DNA of 64,000 nucleotides from Streptomyces sp. CB02923 (GCF_001905005.1 NZ_LWKZ01000024.1:1085299-1149298); one strand, 5' to 3'; shown: positions 10,106 through 19,464, numbered from the stretch's first letter. Notes: generated by a model from the sequence alone, not told the origin. A program made the numbers and translations.

Positions 10106-11287
10106 TCAGATGTAGAGGGTGTTGGGGTTCAGGCCGGCCAGGATGCGTCCGTACAGTTCCAGGTTCGTGTTCGGGTGGATGATCGCGTGACGGCTCATCG
10201 TCCGCATGTCACGCTCGATCCGCTGGATGGGGACGTCCGTGTAGACGGACGAGCCGCCGCTCGCCGAGCTGAGGATGTCGACCGCCTCCTGCGAACGCCG
10301 GCACACCGCCCCGAGGTCGAGGCGTACCCGCGCGCGCTCCTCCAGCGTCCACGTCTCGCCCGCCGCCGCCTTGGAGTCGAGCAGGTCGGCGGCGCGGAAC
10401 ACGTGGAACGCGGCCTCGTCGGTCCGCAGGGCCGCCTCAGCGAGTTGCAGATGCGTCAGCGGTGCCTCGCGCTGACTCTCGTAGTCCGTGTAGCTGATCT
10501 TCCGCCCGGGCAGCCGCTCCGTGAAGAACTCCTGCGCGGCCTTCGCCATGCCGAGGGCCGGGGCACCCACCGTCGCGCACGCGGTCGGCATGAACGGCGC
10601 ACGCCACAGGGGGCGGTCGGAGTTCCGCTCCGAACCGTGCCGGCCGGCGAGCACGGGGCCCATGTGCAGCACCCGGGTGTCCGGGACGAAGACGTCCTCG
10701 GCCACGGTGGAGACGCTCCCCGACCCGCGCAGGCCGCTGGTGTGCCAGTCGTCGACGACGGTGAGGTCGGCGAGCGGAACCGCCACCATGACCGGCTGTG
10801 GCTGCCGGTCCCCGTCGACCAGCACCGCCGCGCAGGTGTTCCACGAGCTGTGCCCGGCACCGCTGTTGAACGCCCACCGGCCGTTGAGTACGACGCCGCC
10901 CTCCACCGGGACGGCCTGCACGGTGGGGCTCAGGATTCCGCTGATCCGGACGTCCGGATCGGCGAAGATCTCGTCCTGCACCTCGTCCGGGAACAGGCCG
11001 GCCATCCAGGTGCTGATGGCATAGACCGCCGTCGTCCAGGCAACGGAGGCGTCTCCACGGGCGAGTTCGGAAATCACCCCGACCGTCGTCCGCATATCCG
11101 ACTCGAAACCGCCGTACCGGAGCGGTACGCGCATGCGGAGCAGGCCGGATTCGCGCAGGGCGCCCAGCACGTCGTCGTGCAACCCGCGGTTCTCCTCCAT
11201 CCACACCGCGTGGCTGCGGAGCCGCGGGACCAACTCCTCCGCGCGGGACACGAGTTCCGCACCGGAAGGGACAGCAGTGAGAGTCAT
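10106..11287 (-). CDS. Acyl-CoA-dehydrogenase-fold flavin monooxygenase (group D)
   Basis: A 393-residue protein with GGAG seven bases before ATG 11287. It has the acyl-CoA dehydrogenase layout: an N-terminal helical domain with LLRMRVPLRYGGFE, a middle beta domain (FNSGAGHSSWNTC, GLRGSGSVSTVAEDVFVP), then a four-helix bundle ending HPNTNLELYGRILAGLNPNTLYI. That C-terminal signature is shared by two-component FMNH2-dependent hydroxylases of antibiotic pathways (ActVA-ORF5/NcnH type). Such enzymes hydroxylate phenols with reduced flavin from a separate reductase, which is not in this window. It is the first gene of the minus-strand operon running to the MFS exporter. A true dehydrogenase role is less likely. 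Confidence 0.82.
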   Translation of the reverse strand: MTLTAVPSGAELVSRAEELVPRLRSHAVWMEENRGLHDDVLGALRESGLLRMRVPLRYGGFESDMRTTVGVISELARGDASVAWTTAVYAISTWMAGLFPDEVQDEIFADPDVRISGILSPTVQAVPVEGGVVLNGRWAFNSGAGHSSWNTCAAVLVDGDRQPQPVMVAVPLADLTVVDDWHTSGLRGSGSVSTVAEDVFVPDTRVLHMGPVLAGRHGSERNSDRPLWRAPFMPTACATVGAPALGMAKAAQEFFTERLPGRKISYTDYESQREAPLTHLQLAEAALRTDEAAFHVFRAADLLDSKAAAGETWTLEERARVRLDLGAVCRRSQEAVDILSSASGGSSVYTDVPIQRIERDMRTMSRHAIIHPNTNLELYGRILAGLNPNTLYI

Positions 11288-11383
11288 CGGACACTCCGTT
11301 GGAATAGTCGCGTCGAGCAGGACATACCGCGGCCGTCACCACGGCGTTCTCAGCCGTCGACAACAGTGCTATCGCCGTCTCTC

Positions 11384-11457
11384 GGAGGCATCTTTGGAAT
11401 TGCGGCGCCCGGCCGGTGTCCCGGGGCGGCCCGGTGCCGCAATTCGGGAGATGCTCC
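11384..11457. promoter_or_regulatory. Large inverted repeat in divergent promoter region (candidate operator)
   Basis: Between the divergent hydroxylase (minus) and SnoaL-like (plus) genes lies a symmetric pair: CATCTTTGGAATTGC at 11389-11403 on the plus strand and CATCTCCCGAATTGC at 11453-11439 on the minus strand. They are embedded in longer imperfect arms beginning GGAGGCATCT and ending AGATGCTCC. The same 15-bp word recurs near 16417-16470, 19334 and 20923. This is the pattern expected for an operator of a cluster-level regulator; the regulator is not identifiable here. Confidence 0.6.
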
Positions 11458-11516
11458 GGCACTTCGATCCATGCGAGTCTTCCGTTCGTCGCAATTACCG
11501 AGGAAAGGAAGAGAAA

Positions 11517-11930
11517 ATGGCCGCCGACCCCATGGAACAGAACGTGGAGAAGGTCCTCGCGGTACCCGGGCGTATCGTCGCCGCATGGCAGCAGAACGAC
11601 GGTGAGGCATTCGCGGACGTGTTCGCCGAGAACGCCACCCTCGTCCTCCCCGGAACGTTTTTGGCAGGCCGACAGGCCATCCGCTCGTTCATGACCGAGG
11701 CGTTCTCCGGCCCCTTCAAGGGCACCCGGGTGACCGGCGATCCGGTTGACGTTCGGGCGTTGGGCGCCGATGCCGCCGTACTGACGACCCGGGGCGGCGT
11801 CATCCCGCCCGGCGCCACCGAACTGCCGGAGGAGAACGCCATCCACGCCACCTGGGTCCTGGTGCGGAGCGCCGGTGACTGGCTCATCGCCGCGTACCAG
11901 AACACTCCGGCCGTCACCGCACGGTCCTGA
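11517..11930 (+). CDS. SnoaL-like / SgcJ-EcaC family small protein
   Basis: A 137-residue NTF2-fold protein with AGGAAAGGAAGAG before ATG 11517. The segments IVAAWQQNDGEAFADVFAENATLVLPGTFLAGRQAIRSF and the C-terminal HATWVLVRSAGDWLIAAYQNTP match the SgcJ/EcaC-type SnoaL-like family, found in enediyne and polyketide clusters and in ketosteroid-isomerase-like proteins. Members act as cyclases, isomerases or small hydroxylation partners, and many have no assigned reaction. It is the first gene of a plus-strand operon with a FAD monooxygenase and an epoxide hydrolase, so it may act on an oxidised intermediate. Confidence 0.8.
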   Translation: MAADPMEQNVEKVLAVPGRIVAAWQQNDGEAFADVFAENATLVLPGTFLAGRQAIRSFMTEAFSGPFKGTRVTGDPVDVRALGADAAVLTTRGGVIPPGATELPEENAIHATWVLVRSAGDWLIAAYQNTPAVTARS

Positions 11931-11953
11931 CCCGACCGGCGAAGGGTGCACAA

Positions 11954-13375
11954 GTGACGGAGCAACGTACCGGAACGCGTGCCGTCGTACTCGGCGCGAG
12001 CATGGCGGGCCTGCTGGCGGCGCGGGTCCTCTCCGAACGGTTCGGCGAGGTCGTGGTCGTGGACCGGGACACGGTTCTCGGGGCGGACGGCCCTCGCCGG
12101 GGCGTGCCCCACGGACGCCACGCGCACGGGCTGGTCGCCCGCGGCCAGCAGATACTCGAGGAGCTGTTCCCCGGACTCACCGCGGAGCTGCGCACCGCCG
12201 GCGCCGAGCCGGGGGACTTCAACGGTGACATCCGCTGGTACTTCAACGGCCGACGGCTGCGGCCCGGCCGGTCCGGACTCGTCTCGGTGCCGGCCACCCG
12301 TCCCGTCCTGGAGTCGCATGTACGCGGCCGGGTACAGGCGCTGCCGAACGTACTCTTCCGCGAGCACACCGACATCGTCGGGCTGTCGGCCTCCCCGGAC
12401 CGGCGCCGCGTCCTCGGCGCGCGGGTCCAGTCCCGCGACCGCACCGCACCCGAGCAAATCGACGCCGACCTGGTCGTCGACACCACGGGACGGGGCTCAC
12501 GGACGCCCGCGTGGCTCGACGAACTGGGCTACCGGCGGCCCGACGAGGACCGCGTGAAGATCGACCTGGCGTACACGACGGCCCACTTCGAGCTGCGCGG
12601 CGACCCGCTGGGGTCCGATGTCGCGATCATCCCGGTCGCCACCCCGGCCCATCCGCGCGGTGCGCTGCTCTACCGCGTGCCGGGACGCGCGGGCTGCGTC
12701 GAGCTGTCGCTCACCGGCGTACTCGGCGACCATCCGCCGACCGACCCCGAGGGTTTCCTGCGGTACGCGGCGACACTCCCGGTTCCGGACATCCACCGCG
12801 CGGTGCGGGACGCCGAACCGCTCGACGAGCCGGTGATGTTCCGGTTCCCCATGAGCGTCCGCCGCCGTTACGAGCGGCTGACGCGTTTCCCGGAGCGGTT
12901 CCTGGTCATGGGCGACGCCGTGTGCAGCTTCAACCCGGTCTACGGGCAGGGCATGAGCGTCGCCGCGCAGGAGGCTCTGGTGCTCCGCCGCCACGTGGCG
13001 GCGGGCTCCGCGCCCGACGCCCTGGCGTACTTCCGGGACCTCGCGCGCGCCGTGGACGCGCCCTGGGACTTCTCGGCGGGCGCTGACCTCGGTTACGCGG
13101 GCGTCGAAGGCCGCCGGACGGTGAAGATCAAGTTCGCGAACGCGTACGTCGCGCGGCTCCAGGACGCCGCCGTCCACGACGCGGTGCTGGCCAACTCCTT
13201 CATGCGCGTCGCGGGGCTGGTGGACGCGCCGGCCACGCTCATGAGCCCGCACCGGGCCCTTCGTGTGCTGCGCCACAGCCTGCGCCGCGGGCGGCGGCCG
13301 GACTCCGGTTCCCGGCGCGCGGCCGGGGCGGGACCGGCGGCCTCCGGTGCCACCACCGACACTCCCGACACGTGA
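11954..13375 (+). CDS. FAD-dependent monooxygenase / oxidoreductase
   Basis: A 473-residue flavoprotein starting at GTG 11954, with GAAGGG upstream. The N-terminus VVLGASMAGLLAARVLSERF is a dinucleotide-binding GxSxxGxxxA motif and VVVVDRD ends the second strand. The block RFLVMGDAVCSFNPVYGQGMSVAAQEA is the FAD-binding GDA motif of the p-hydroxybenzoate-hydroxylase/squalene-epoxidase class. The C-terminal 30 residues are Arg/Gly/Ala-rich and probably disordered. Actinomycete relatives include epoxidases and aromatic hydroxylases. Placed immediately before an epoxide hydrolase, an epoxidase role is the attractive inference, but the sequence alone cannot exclude simple hydroxylation. Confidence 0.82.
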   Translation: MTEQRTGTRAVVLGASMAGLLAARVLSERFGEVVVVDRDTVLGADGPRRGVPHGRHAHGLVARGQQILEELFPGLTAELRTAGAEPGDFNGDIRWYFNGRRLRPGRSGLVSVPATRPVLESHVRGRVQALPNVLFREHTDIVGLSASPDRRRVLGARVQSRDRTAPEQIDADLVVDTTGRGSRTPAWLDELGYRRPDEDRVKIDLAYTTAHFELRGDPLGSDVAIIPVATPAHPRGALLYRVPGRAGCVELSLTGVLGDHPPTDPEGFLRYAATLPVPDIHRAVRDAEPLDEPVMFRFPMSVRRRYERLTRFPERFLVMGDAVCSFNPVYGQGMSVAAQEALVLRRHVAAGSAPDALAYFRDLARAVDAPWDFSAGADLGYAGVEGRRTVKIKFANAYVARLQDAAVHDAVLANSFMRVAGLVDAPATLMSPHRALRVLRHSLRRGRRPDSGSRRAAGAGPAASGATTDTPDT

Positions 13376-13403
13376 CGACCGCCGGACCCGGAAAGGCTTT
13401 CGC

Positions 13404-14558
13404 ATGCGCCCCTTCCGTATCGCCGTGCCACAGGCCGACATCGACGATCTCCACCGGCGGCTCGACGCGACCCGGTGGCCCGACGAGGTGCCGGGCACCG
13501 GGTGGGACCGCGGCGTGCCGCTCTCCTACCTCCGCGAACTGGCCCGGTACTGGCGGACCGGGTTCGACTGGCGCGCCGCCGAGGCACGTCTGAACCGGTA
13601 TCCGCAGTATGTGACGGGGATCGACGGCAGCACCGTCCACTTCCTGCACGTCCGCTCCCCCGAGCCGGATGCCCTGCCCCTGATCGTCACGCACGGCTGG
13701 CCCGGCTCGGTCGCCGAGTTCCTGCGGGTGATCGGCCCCCTCACCGATCCCCGGCGCCACGGCGGGCGCCCGGAGGACGCCTTCCACCTCGTCGTCCCTT
13801 CGCTCCCGGGTTACGGCTTCTCCGGGCGGATACGCGATGCGGGGTGGGACGTGCGCCGGGTGGCGAAGGCGTGGGCGGAACTCATGGAGCGCCTCGGGTA
13901 CACGCGGTACCTGGCGCAGGGCGGCGACTGGGGGATGCCCGTCTCGCTGGAGCTCGGGCTGGCCGCCCCGGAGCGGGTCGCCGGGGTGCACGTCAACATG
14001 TTCGCGGCGTTTCCCCCGGCTGACGCCTCCCTCGCGGACCTGGACGCACGCGACCGCTCGCGACTGGAGTTCGCCGCGCACTTCGAACAGGACGGGGCCG
14101 GCTGGCGCAAGATCCAGTCGACGCGTCCGCAGACCCTGGCCTACGCGCTGACGGACTCGCCGGCCGGGCAGCTCGCGTGGATCACGGAGAAGTTCAGGGA
14201 GTGGTCGGCCGCGAAGGAGTTCCCCGAGGAGGCGATCGACCGCGACACCCTGCTGACCAACGTCTCCGTCTACTGGTTCACCGCCACCGCGGGGTCCAGC
14301 GCCCAGCTGTATTACGAGTCGAACCACCTCGACGCGGATTTTTTGCGGACCTGGGGCGGACCGTGGCCGCTGTCCGCACCCGTGGGGGTGGCGGTGTTCC
14401 CGGCGGACGCGGTCCGGCCCGTACGGCACTTCGCCGAGGCGGCCCTGCCGACGCTGACGCACTGGACGGAGTGCGAACGGGGAGGTCACTTCGCGGCACT
14501 CGAACAACCCGAGCTCCTGGTCTCCGACGTACGCGCCTTCGCCCGCGCTCTTCGCTGA
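13404..14558 (+). CDS. Epoxide hydrolase (EHN-domain alpha/beta hydrolase)
   Basis: A 384-residue protein. The N-terminal EHN domain (MRPFRIAVPQADIDDLHRRL... about residues 1-105) is diagnostic of microsomal-type epoxide hydrolases. HGWPG (97-101) forms the oxyanion region, GGDWG places the nucleophile Asp175, and GGHFAALEQPELL gives the catalytic His362. Length is normal for the family. It starts at ATG 13404, 28 bases after the monooxygenase stop, with GGAAAGG upstream. Together with that gene it suggests an epoxidation/opening pair that yields a vicinal diol or closes an ether ring. Confidence 0.93.
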   Translation: MRPFRIAVPQADIDDLHRRLDATRWPDEVPGTGWDRGVPLSYLRELARYWRTGFDWRAAEARLNRYPQYVTGIDGSTVHFLHVRSPEPDALPLIVTHGWPGSVAEFLRVIGPLTDPRRHGGRPEDAFHLVVPSLPGYGFSGRIRDAGWDVRRVAKAWAELMERLGYTRYLAQGGDWGMPVSLELGLAAPERVAGVHVNMFAAFPPADASLADLDARDRSRLEFAAHFEQDGAGWRKIQSTRPQTLAYALTDSPAGQLAWITEKFREWSAAKEFPEEAIDRDTLLTNVSVYWFTATAGSSAQLYYESNHLDADFLRTWGGPWPLSAPVGVAVFPADAVRPVRHFAEAALPTLTHWTECERGGHFAALEQPELLVSDVRAFARALR

Positions 14559-14627
14559 CCGGACCCTGCGCTCCCGGCCGGTCCTCCCCCCGGCCGGGTC
14601 TCCCACTTCAGGAGTCGAGCCCGAAGA

Positions 14628-14656
14628 CGGCCCCGCAACTGCTGGTTGCGGGGCCG
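14628..14656. terminator. Terminator hairpin between convergent genes
   Basis: A 12-bp perfect stem (CGGCCCCGCAAC and its complement) with a five-base loop, located between the convergent epoxide hydrolase (plus) and HpaB-type monooxygenase (minus) genes. Position and strength fit a shared terminator. Confidence 0.82.
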
Positions 14657-14700
14657 CTTCCGGGTGGAGGCGGGTTGACGGCTTCAGGCTGGCGGACCCT

Positions 14701-16347
14701 TCACGCCGCTCCGCCGGCGTGGTCCGGGGCTTCCGGCTCCGGAGCCCCGCCTCCGGCGGTGGCGCTGCCGCCCCGCGGCCGCTTCTCGCGTTTCCTGCCG
14801 TGTACCAGGTCGCGTCCCGCACGGCCCAGTTCGTCGAAGCTGTCGAGGTCCGGGACCGTCCAGCCGTCCAGGCCGTACTCGTCCAGGCACGCGTCGACGA
14901 GCCCCTTGAATTCGTCGAGCCGGCCGTCCGCCGCGTGCTTGAGGAGCACTTCGATCCGCACGTTCTCGTGATTGCCCGCGTAGTTGCGCTCATAGAGTTC
15001 ATGGCGCCCGCCGAACTCGGTTCCGACGGCGTCCCACAGCAGCTTCATCAGTTTGACCCGTTCGACGGCGTCCACCCCGTCCGATCCCCGGATGAAGCGG
15101 TCCAGATAAGGGCGGATCTCCGGGTTGGCGAAATCGTGAGCGGACGAGTTGAGGTAGATGAGGCCGCTGGCGACGTCCTGCAGCGCGATCTCCCGGATCC
15201 GGGGATAGCCGATCTGCATGAACCACCGGTAGGCCATCCCGTACCGCGGGTTCGGCAGGAGCGCCCCGTTCTTCCACGGCACCGGGTTGCGCGCCGCCGC
15301 GTCGGAGAGCCCCCAGAACAGGTCGCGCCAGGCCAGAACCTCGCCCAGCCGGCTCTGGACACCGCGGAAGTCACTGCTGCCCGTCGTGTCCAGGGCCTTG
15401 GACAGCAGCCCCGCCATGAAGTCGAGTTTGACCGCCAGCCGGGTGCAGCCGTGAAAGGTGAACCGCTCGATGAATCCGGATTCCCCGGAAAACCGCCTGA
15501 TCTTCTCCGCTTCCCCGTAGACGAACACGTTCTCCCAGGGGATGAGCACCTTGTCCAGGACCAGGATCGCGTCGTTCTCGTCCAGGCGGGACGACAGCGG
15601 ATAGTCGAACGGGCTTCCCGCGAGCGCGGCGGTGGAGCCGTACGAGGGCCGGCAGATGAGCTTCACGCCTGGCGCGCTCATGGGAACCGTCGCCACCAGG
15701 GCGAAATTCCTCTTCTTGATCGGCAGACCGTAGTGGGCGATGAAATTGTAGTGAGCCAGCGCCGACCCCGTCGCGACCGCCTTGGCGCCACTGACGACGA
15801 GACCCGCTTCGGTTTCCCGCTCGGCGTGGATGAACACGTCCTCGACCTGGTCCGGAGGCAGACTCCGGTCCACCGGTGGATGGACGATCGCGTGATTCCA
15901 GTACAGCACCCGTTCCTGCGACTCGGCGTACCAGCGCCGGGCGTTGTCGGCGAACGGACCGTAATAGTCGGCGTTGGCTCCCAACGTGCCCAGGAAGGCC
16001 GCCTTGTAGTCAGGACTGCGGCCCATCCACCCGTATCCCATACGCGCCCACGCCGCAATCGCCCGTTGGTCCCGTACGAGGTCGTCGATGCTGCGGGACA
16101 CGGTGAAGAATTTGTGCGTGTATCCGTCGCTGCCGGTGTCGGTCTGCGTGACGAGTTCGTCGCGATGTTCCGGATCGTGCAACGCGTCGTACAGCCGGGC
16201 GGTCATCCGGGCCGGATTGCGGAAGGCCGGATGCGCCGTCACATCGTCGACGCGGTCGCCGTAGATATAGATCTCGCGAGGGTCGTCCCGCAGGCTGTCC
16301 AGATACTCTTCACCGGTCATCGGGCGCGTGCTGCGGCGTTCCGCCAT
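14701..16347 (-). CDS. HpaB/SgcC-type FADH2-dependent aromatic hydroxylase
   Basis: A 548-residue protein of the 4-hydroxyphenylacetate 3-monooxygenase large-subunit family. Diagnostic stretches are [12 protein letters not shown] near the start, [28 protein letters not shown] and [15 protein letters not shown] in the middle, and [20 protein letters not shown] near the C-terminus. These enzymes use free FADH2 to ortho-hydroxylate phenols; in C-1027-type pathways SgcC hydroxylates a carrier-bound beta-tyrosine. The C-terminal 30 residues are a Gly/Ala/Pro/Glu tail. GAGGAG lies about ten bases before ATG 16347. With a hydroxymandelate-synthase-like gene nearby, a 4-hydroxyphenyl substrate is plausible. 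No flavin reductase gene is adjacent. Confidence 0.92.
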   Translation of the reverse strand: MAERRSTRPMTGEEYLDSLRDDPREIYIYGDRVDDVTAHPAFRNPARMTARLYDALHDPEHRDELVTQTDTGSDGYTHKFFTVSRSIDDLVRDQRAIAAWARMGYGWMGRSPDYKAAFLGTLGANADYYGPFADNARRWYAESQERVLYWNHAIVHPPVDRSLPPDQVEDVFIHAERETEAGLVVSGAKAVATGSALAHYNFIAHYGLPIKKRNFALVATVPMSAPGVKLICRPSYGSTAALAGSPFDYPLSSRLDENDAILVLDKVLIPWENVFVYGEAEKIRRFSGESGFIERFTFHGCTRLAVKLDFMAGLLSKALDTTGSSDFRGVQSRLGEVLAWRDLFWGLSDAAARNPVPWKNGALLPNPRYGMAYRWFMQIGYPRIREIALQDVASGLIYLNSSAHDFANPEIRPYLDRFIRGSDGVDAVERVKLMKLLWDAVGTEFGGRHELYERNYAGNHENVRIEVLLKHAADGRLDEFKGLVDACLDEYGLDGWTVPDLDSFDELGRAGRDLVHGRKREKRPRGGSATAGGGAPEPEAPDHAGGAA

Positions 16348-16416
16348 GCGGCACTCTCCTCACTTCCGTGCGTCGCGGGTTCGAACGCCCAGAATCCCAC
16401 CGGCGCACTGCCGGTA

Positions 16417-16470
16417 CTTCTTCGAGAATGCGATGATCCGGTCCGGCGGAAACGGGCAAGGACGAAGATG
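16417..16470. promoter_or_regulatory. Divergent promoter region with inverted copies of the recurring 15-bp motif
   Basis: CTTCTTCGAGAATGC at 16417-16431 (plus) faces CATCTTCGTCCTTGC at 16470-16456 (minus), separated by 24 bases, between the divergent hpaB-like and solute-binding-protein-like genes. The words match those at 11384-11457, 19334 and 20923. Candidate operator for the same regulator. Confidence 0.5.
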
Positions 16471-16533
16471 CCGCCGGGCTGCCGAGCGGCCGACGATGGC
16501 TGTCGGGCAGCGGAGAACACAGGAAGGCTCTTC

Positions 16534-17856
16534 ATGACATCCGAGCGGATCATTACGGTATGGGTGCCCCACTATCCGGTCATTCCTGACCATGCCCAGG
16601 AAATACAGGAGAAGGGAAACAGGTTCCGCGCCGCCCATCCCGGTTACCGGGTCGAGGTGCGCTCCGTCGACTGGCTCTCCTTTCCCGAGGAGGTGCACCG
16701 CGCCGCGCTGCACGGCGAACCGCCCGTACTGGCGCAGTTCTTCTACACCTCGGCCCAGGAGGCACTGGACACGCGGACGGCGTCCGGCGAGCCGCTGTTC
16801 ACCCCGGTCGGTCCGGCGATCGGCGGCCGCGACGAGATCCTCGGCGAAAAGGTCGTCCTGGACGACCTCGCGCCGGCGGCCGTCCGCTACTACACACGGG
16901 ACGGCGTACTCCTCGCCATGCCGTCGCTGGTCTCGACGACGCTCATGTACGCCAACACCACCCTGCTGGCCGCCGCCGGCGTCACCGATGTGCCGCGGAC
17001 CTGGACGGAACTCCGGGCGGCGTGCAAGGCGGTCTCGCCACGCGGCGGTCCGGCGATCTCCTGGCCGAACCACGGCTGGATGTTCCAGCAGGCCCTCGCG
17101 CAGCAGGGCGGCCTGCTGGCCAACCACGACAACGGGCGTTCCGCCCGTGCCGACACCGTCGATCTCGTCTCGGACGAGCTGATGGCGTACGTGGACTGGT
17201 GGAAGGCGCTGCACCGCGACGGGCACTACCTGTATCTGCACCGCGGCCGGGCCGTCGACTGGGACGCCAACTTCCGGGCATTCGCCGAGCAGCGCGTCGC
17301 GTTCACCATGACGACCTCCGTGGAGGCGGAGCGCATGGTCCAGGCCGGCCACGAGGGGGGCTTCTCGGTGCGCGCGTGCCGGCTCCCCCACAACGGCGAG
17401 GCCGGGTACACGGGCAACGTGATCGGCGGTGACGCCCTGTGGCTGGCCGACGGGCTCGACGACGCCACGCGCGACGGTGCACTCGCCTTCCTGCAGTACC
17501 TCCACCGTCCGGACGCGGCGGCGGAGCGGCACCAGCGGACCCGCTTCATCCCCGTCACCGGCGCTTCCTTCCGGCTGCTCGACGCCGACGGGTGGTTCGG
17601 CCGCAACCCGCACCTGCGGGTCGCGGTGGACCAACTGGCGTCCTCGGGGGACTCGCCGGCGGCGCGGGGGGCGCTGCTCGGGGAGTTCGCCGGGATCCAG
17701 GAGTGCATGACGGACGCGATGCACGAGGTGCTCGTGGACGACGCCGCGCCCGCCACGGCCTTCCGGGCAGCGACCGCCCGCGCCCAGCGGACCCTCGACC
17801 ACTACACCGCCTACTGCGAGGGGCGCACCGTCCGCGGTCCGATCTCCGTCGGATGA
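16534..17856 (+). CDS. Extracellular-solute-binding-protein homologue lacking a signal peptide
   Basis: A 440-residue protein of the sugar-type ABC solute-binding fold (SBP_bac_1/UgpB-like). Typical blocks are ITVWVPHYPVIPDHAQEI at the N-terminus, the central MYANTTLLAAAGVTDVPRTWTEL and LALQ-like SWPNHGWMFQQALAQQGG, and GNVIGGDALWL in the second lobe. Unlike exported members it begins MTSERIITVWV with no hydrophobic signal, no lipobox cysteine and no twin arginine. AGGAAGG fixes the ATG at 16534, and upstream in-frame sequence does not restore a signal. No ABC permease or ATPase gene is nearby. It therefore looks like a cytoplasmic binding protein or enzyme recruited to the pathway. Confidence 0.8.
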   Translation: MTSERIITVWVPHYPVIPDHAQEIQEKGNRFRAAHPGYRVEVRSVDWLSFPEEVHRAALHGEPPVLAQFFYTSAQEALDTRTASGEPLFTPVGPAIGGRDEILGEKVVLDDLAPAAVRYYTRDGVLLAMPSLVSTTLMYANTTLLAAAGVTDVPRTWTELRAACKAVSPRGGPAISWPNHGWMFQQALAQQGGLLANHDNGRSARADTVDLVSDELMAYVDWWKALHRDGHYLYLHRGRAVDWDANFRAFAEQRVAFTMTTSVEAERMVQAGHEGGFSVRACRLPHNGEAGYTGNVIGGDALWLADGLDDATRDGALAFLQYLHRPDAAAERHQRTRFIPVTGASFRLLDADGWFGRNPHLRVAVDQLASSGDSPAARGALLGEFAGIQECMTDAMHEVLVDDAAPATAFRAATARAQRTLDHYTAYCEGRTVRGPISVG

Positions 17857-17883
17857 CGTGCCGCCGGTGGGGAAGCGGAGAAC

Positions 17884-17913
17884 GGCGGCGCGCCCCGGGC
17901 GGGGCGCGCCGCC
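17884..17913 (+). terminator. Terminator hairpin after the solute-binding-protein homologue
   Basis: A 13-bp perfect GC stem (GGCGGCGCGCCCC and its complement) with a GGGC loop, 28 bases after the stop at 17856. Confidence 0.8.
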
Positions 17914-18034
17914 TCGGCGTGCGCGGACGGTCCCTGGCGCTCCGCCCGCCGCCCCCTCCGCCGACGTGCCCCGGGCACCGCTGCTCCGTACGTGGTGCGC
18001 GAGAGCCGGGCCCGCTGTGTGCCACACGGCGAAA

Positions 18035-18064
18035 GGGGCCGCCGGTCCGCGGCCGGGCGGCCCC
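18035..18064 (-). terminator. Terminator hairpin after the luciferase-like gene
   Basis: A 9-bp perfect stem (GGGGCCGCC / GGCGGCCCC) 22 bases beyond the minus-strand stop at 18086. It pairs with the 17884 hairpin to insulate the two convergent genes. Confidence 0.7.
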
Positions 18065-18085
18065 TCGGCGCCTCTTCACGCGCTG

Positions 18086-19255
18086 CTAGGCGGCCACCTG
18101 GCCGGGGCCGGGCTTCATGGCCGCGAACAGTTCGGGCGCCACGTCCTCGGCCATGGCCGTCGCCGACTGCCAGGCGATGTCGTGTGCCGTGCCGACGCCG
18201 CCGCAGAGCAGCAGGAACCGTGTCAGGCCGGCGGACAGCAGCGCGTCCAGCTTTTCCCGCACCGTGTCGGCCGATCCGACGAGAGCGAACGGATTCTTGA
18301 CGAAGAAGTCGTCCGGCGCTTCACGCACCGCGGTGATGCCCATGCGTTCCCGCGCCTCGGGCGAATCCAGCGGGCTTTCGCCGGGCGCGGCGCCGGCCAT
18401 CCGGGCGAGGTGGCCCGCTGCCGCCTCGACGTGTGAGATGAAACCGCTGCGCACGATTTCGGCGGCTTCCCGGTCGGTGTCCGCGACAACGGTGAAACAG
18501 CTCGCCATGACATTGGCCATCGACAGATGATGCCCGTTTTCCCGGCCGATCTCGATGTACCGCCGCAGGCGCGGGATCATCTCGTCCACACCGACGGTGG
18601 TCAGCCCGCCGGCGGACGGGTTGATGTTCAGCCCGGTGAAGGTCCCCAGGCCGCGGCGTGCCGCGGCGGCGAACGACTCGTCCGAGCCCGCCGCGGCCCA
18701 TATCGGCACCCGCTTCTGCACCGGGCGGGGCCACACCGTGACCTTGGCGACCGCCACGTCCGGCAGGAAGGTCGCCGACGATGTCGTCAGGTCGGCCCGC
18801 TCCACCGGGTGATCGACCGTGTTGAGGCAGCCGTTGACGAGGTCCATCGCGTGGGCCTGCGCGGTACGGTCGCCGATGCGGCCGAGACCGACCTCCAGTC
18901 GTCCGCCGGAGAGCACATCGACCATGGCGAGCTGCTCGGCGAGTTCCATCGGGTGGTGCAGAAGGGGAAGGTTCGCGCCCGAGACGATACGAGCCGTTGT
19001 CGTCCGCGCGGCGAGCGCGGCGAGGATGATGTTCGGGTGCGGGCAGGGTGACGAAGGGCCGAAGTGTTCCGGCATGCTGACACCGGCGTAACCGAGCCGT
19101 TCCGCCTCGGCACAGTGGTCGAGATAGCTCTCGTAGAGCCGGGCCCCGAGCACGGGGTCCCATTCCTCCGGTATGCGCGAGCCCGGTGGCGCATATGTGA
19201 GGTTGTCCCAGTAGACGAACTTGACGATTTCCGGGTCGTCGCCAATCGCACTCAT
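18086..19255 (-). CDS. LLM-class (bacterial luciferase-like) flavin-dependent oxidoreductase
   Basis: A 389-residue TIM-barrel flavoenzyme. Characteristic segments are EAERLGYAGVSMPEHFGPSS near the N-terminus, IVSGANLPLLHHPMELAEQLAMVDVLSGGRLEVGLGRI (the family signature) and KVTVWPRPVQKRVPIWAAAGSDESF. It probably uses FMNH2 and O2 for a monooxygenation or Baeyer-Villiger-type step, with substrate unknown. GAGGAG lies 12 bases before ATG 19255. It is followed upstream by a 209-base spacer carrying the recurring cluster motif, so it may have its own promoter. It is adjacent to the free-standing condensation enzyme, also on the minus strand. Confidence 0.88.
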   Translation of the reverse strand: MSAIGDDPEIVKFVYWDNLTYAPPGSRIPEEWDPVLGARLYESYLDHCAEAERLGYAGVSMPEHFGPSSPCPHPNIILAALAARTTTARIVSGANLPLLHHPMELAEQLAMVDVLSGGRLEVGLGRIGDRTAQAHAMDLVNGCLNTVDHPVERADLTTSSATFLPDVAVAKVTVWPRPVQKRVPIWAAAGSDESFAAAARRGLGTFTGLNINPSAGGLTTVGVDEMIPRLRRYIEIGRENGHHLSMANVMASCFTVVADTDREAAEIVRSGFISHVEAAAGHLARMAGAAPGESPLDSPEARERMGITAVREAPDDFFVKNPFALVGSADTVREKLDALLSAGLTRFLLLCGGVGTAHDIAWQSATAMAEDVAPELFAAMKPGPGQVAA

Positions 19256-19333
19256 GCCGCTGTTACTCCTCAATTCGTGGGAACGGTTCTCGTCGTATTC
19301 ACGGGTAATGTACGCGCGCGGAAACTGACCGCT

Positions 19334-19348
19334 CATCTTCCGAATTGC
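19334..19348 (+). promoter_or_regulatory. Copy of the recurring 15-bp motif upstream of the LLM gene
   Basis: CATCTTCCGAATTGC, one mismatch from the minus-strand copy at 11453-11439. It lies about 80 bases upstream of the LLM-class gene start (19255, minus strand), a suitable place for an operator or activator site. Confidence 0.5.
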
Positions 19349-19464
19349 CCGGGGCGGACCGCGGAAAATCTCGTACGGGCGGGGAGATGACCGTGACCGC
19401 CGGGACGGCACTCCGCGGCCCGGTTCGTCGTCGCGTGTCCGGACGCCGTGCTGCCGGGCGTCTC

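Noticed and set aside
16378-16400. GGGTTCGAACGCCC resembling a tRNA T-arm
   Set aside because: No matching acceptor stem, anticodon arm or D-arm could be laid out around it, and it lies in the hpaB promoter region.
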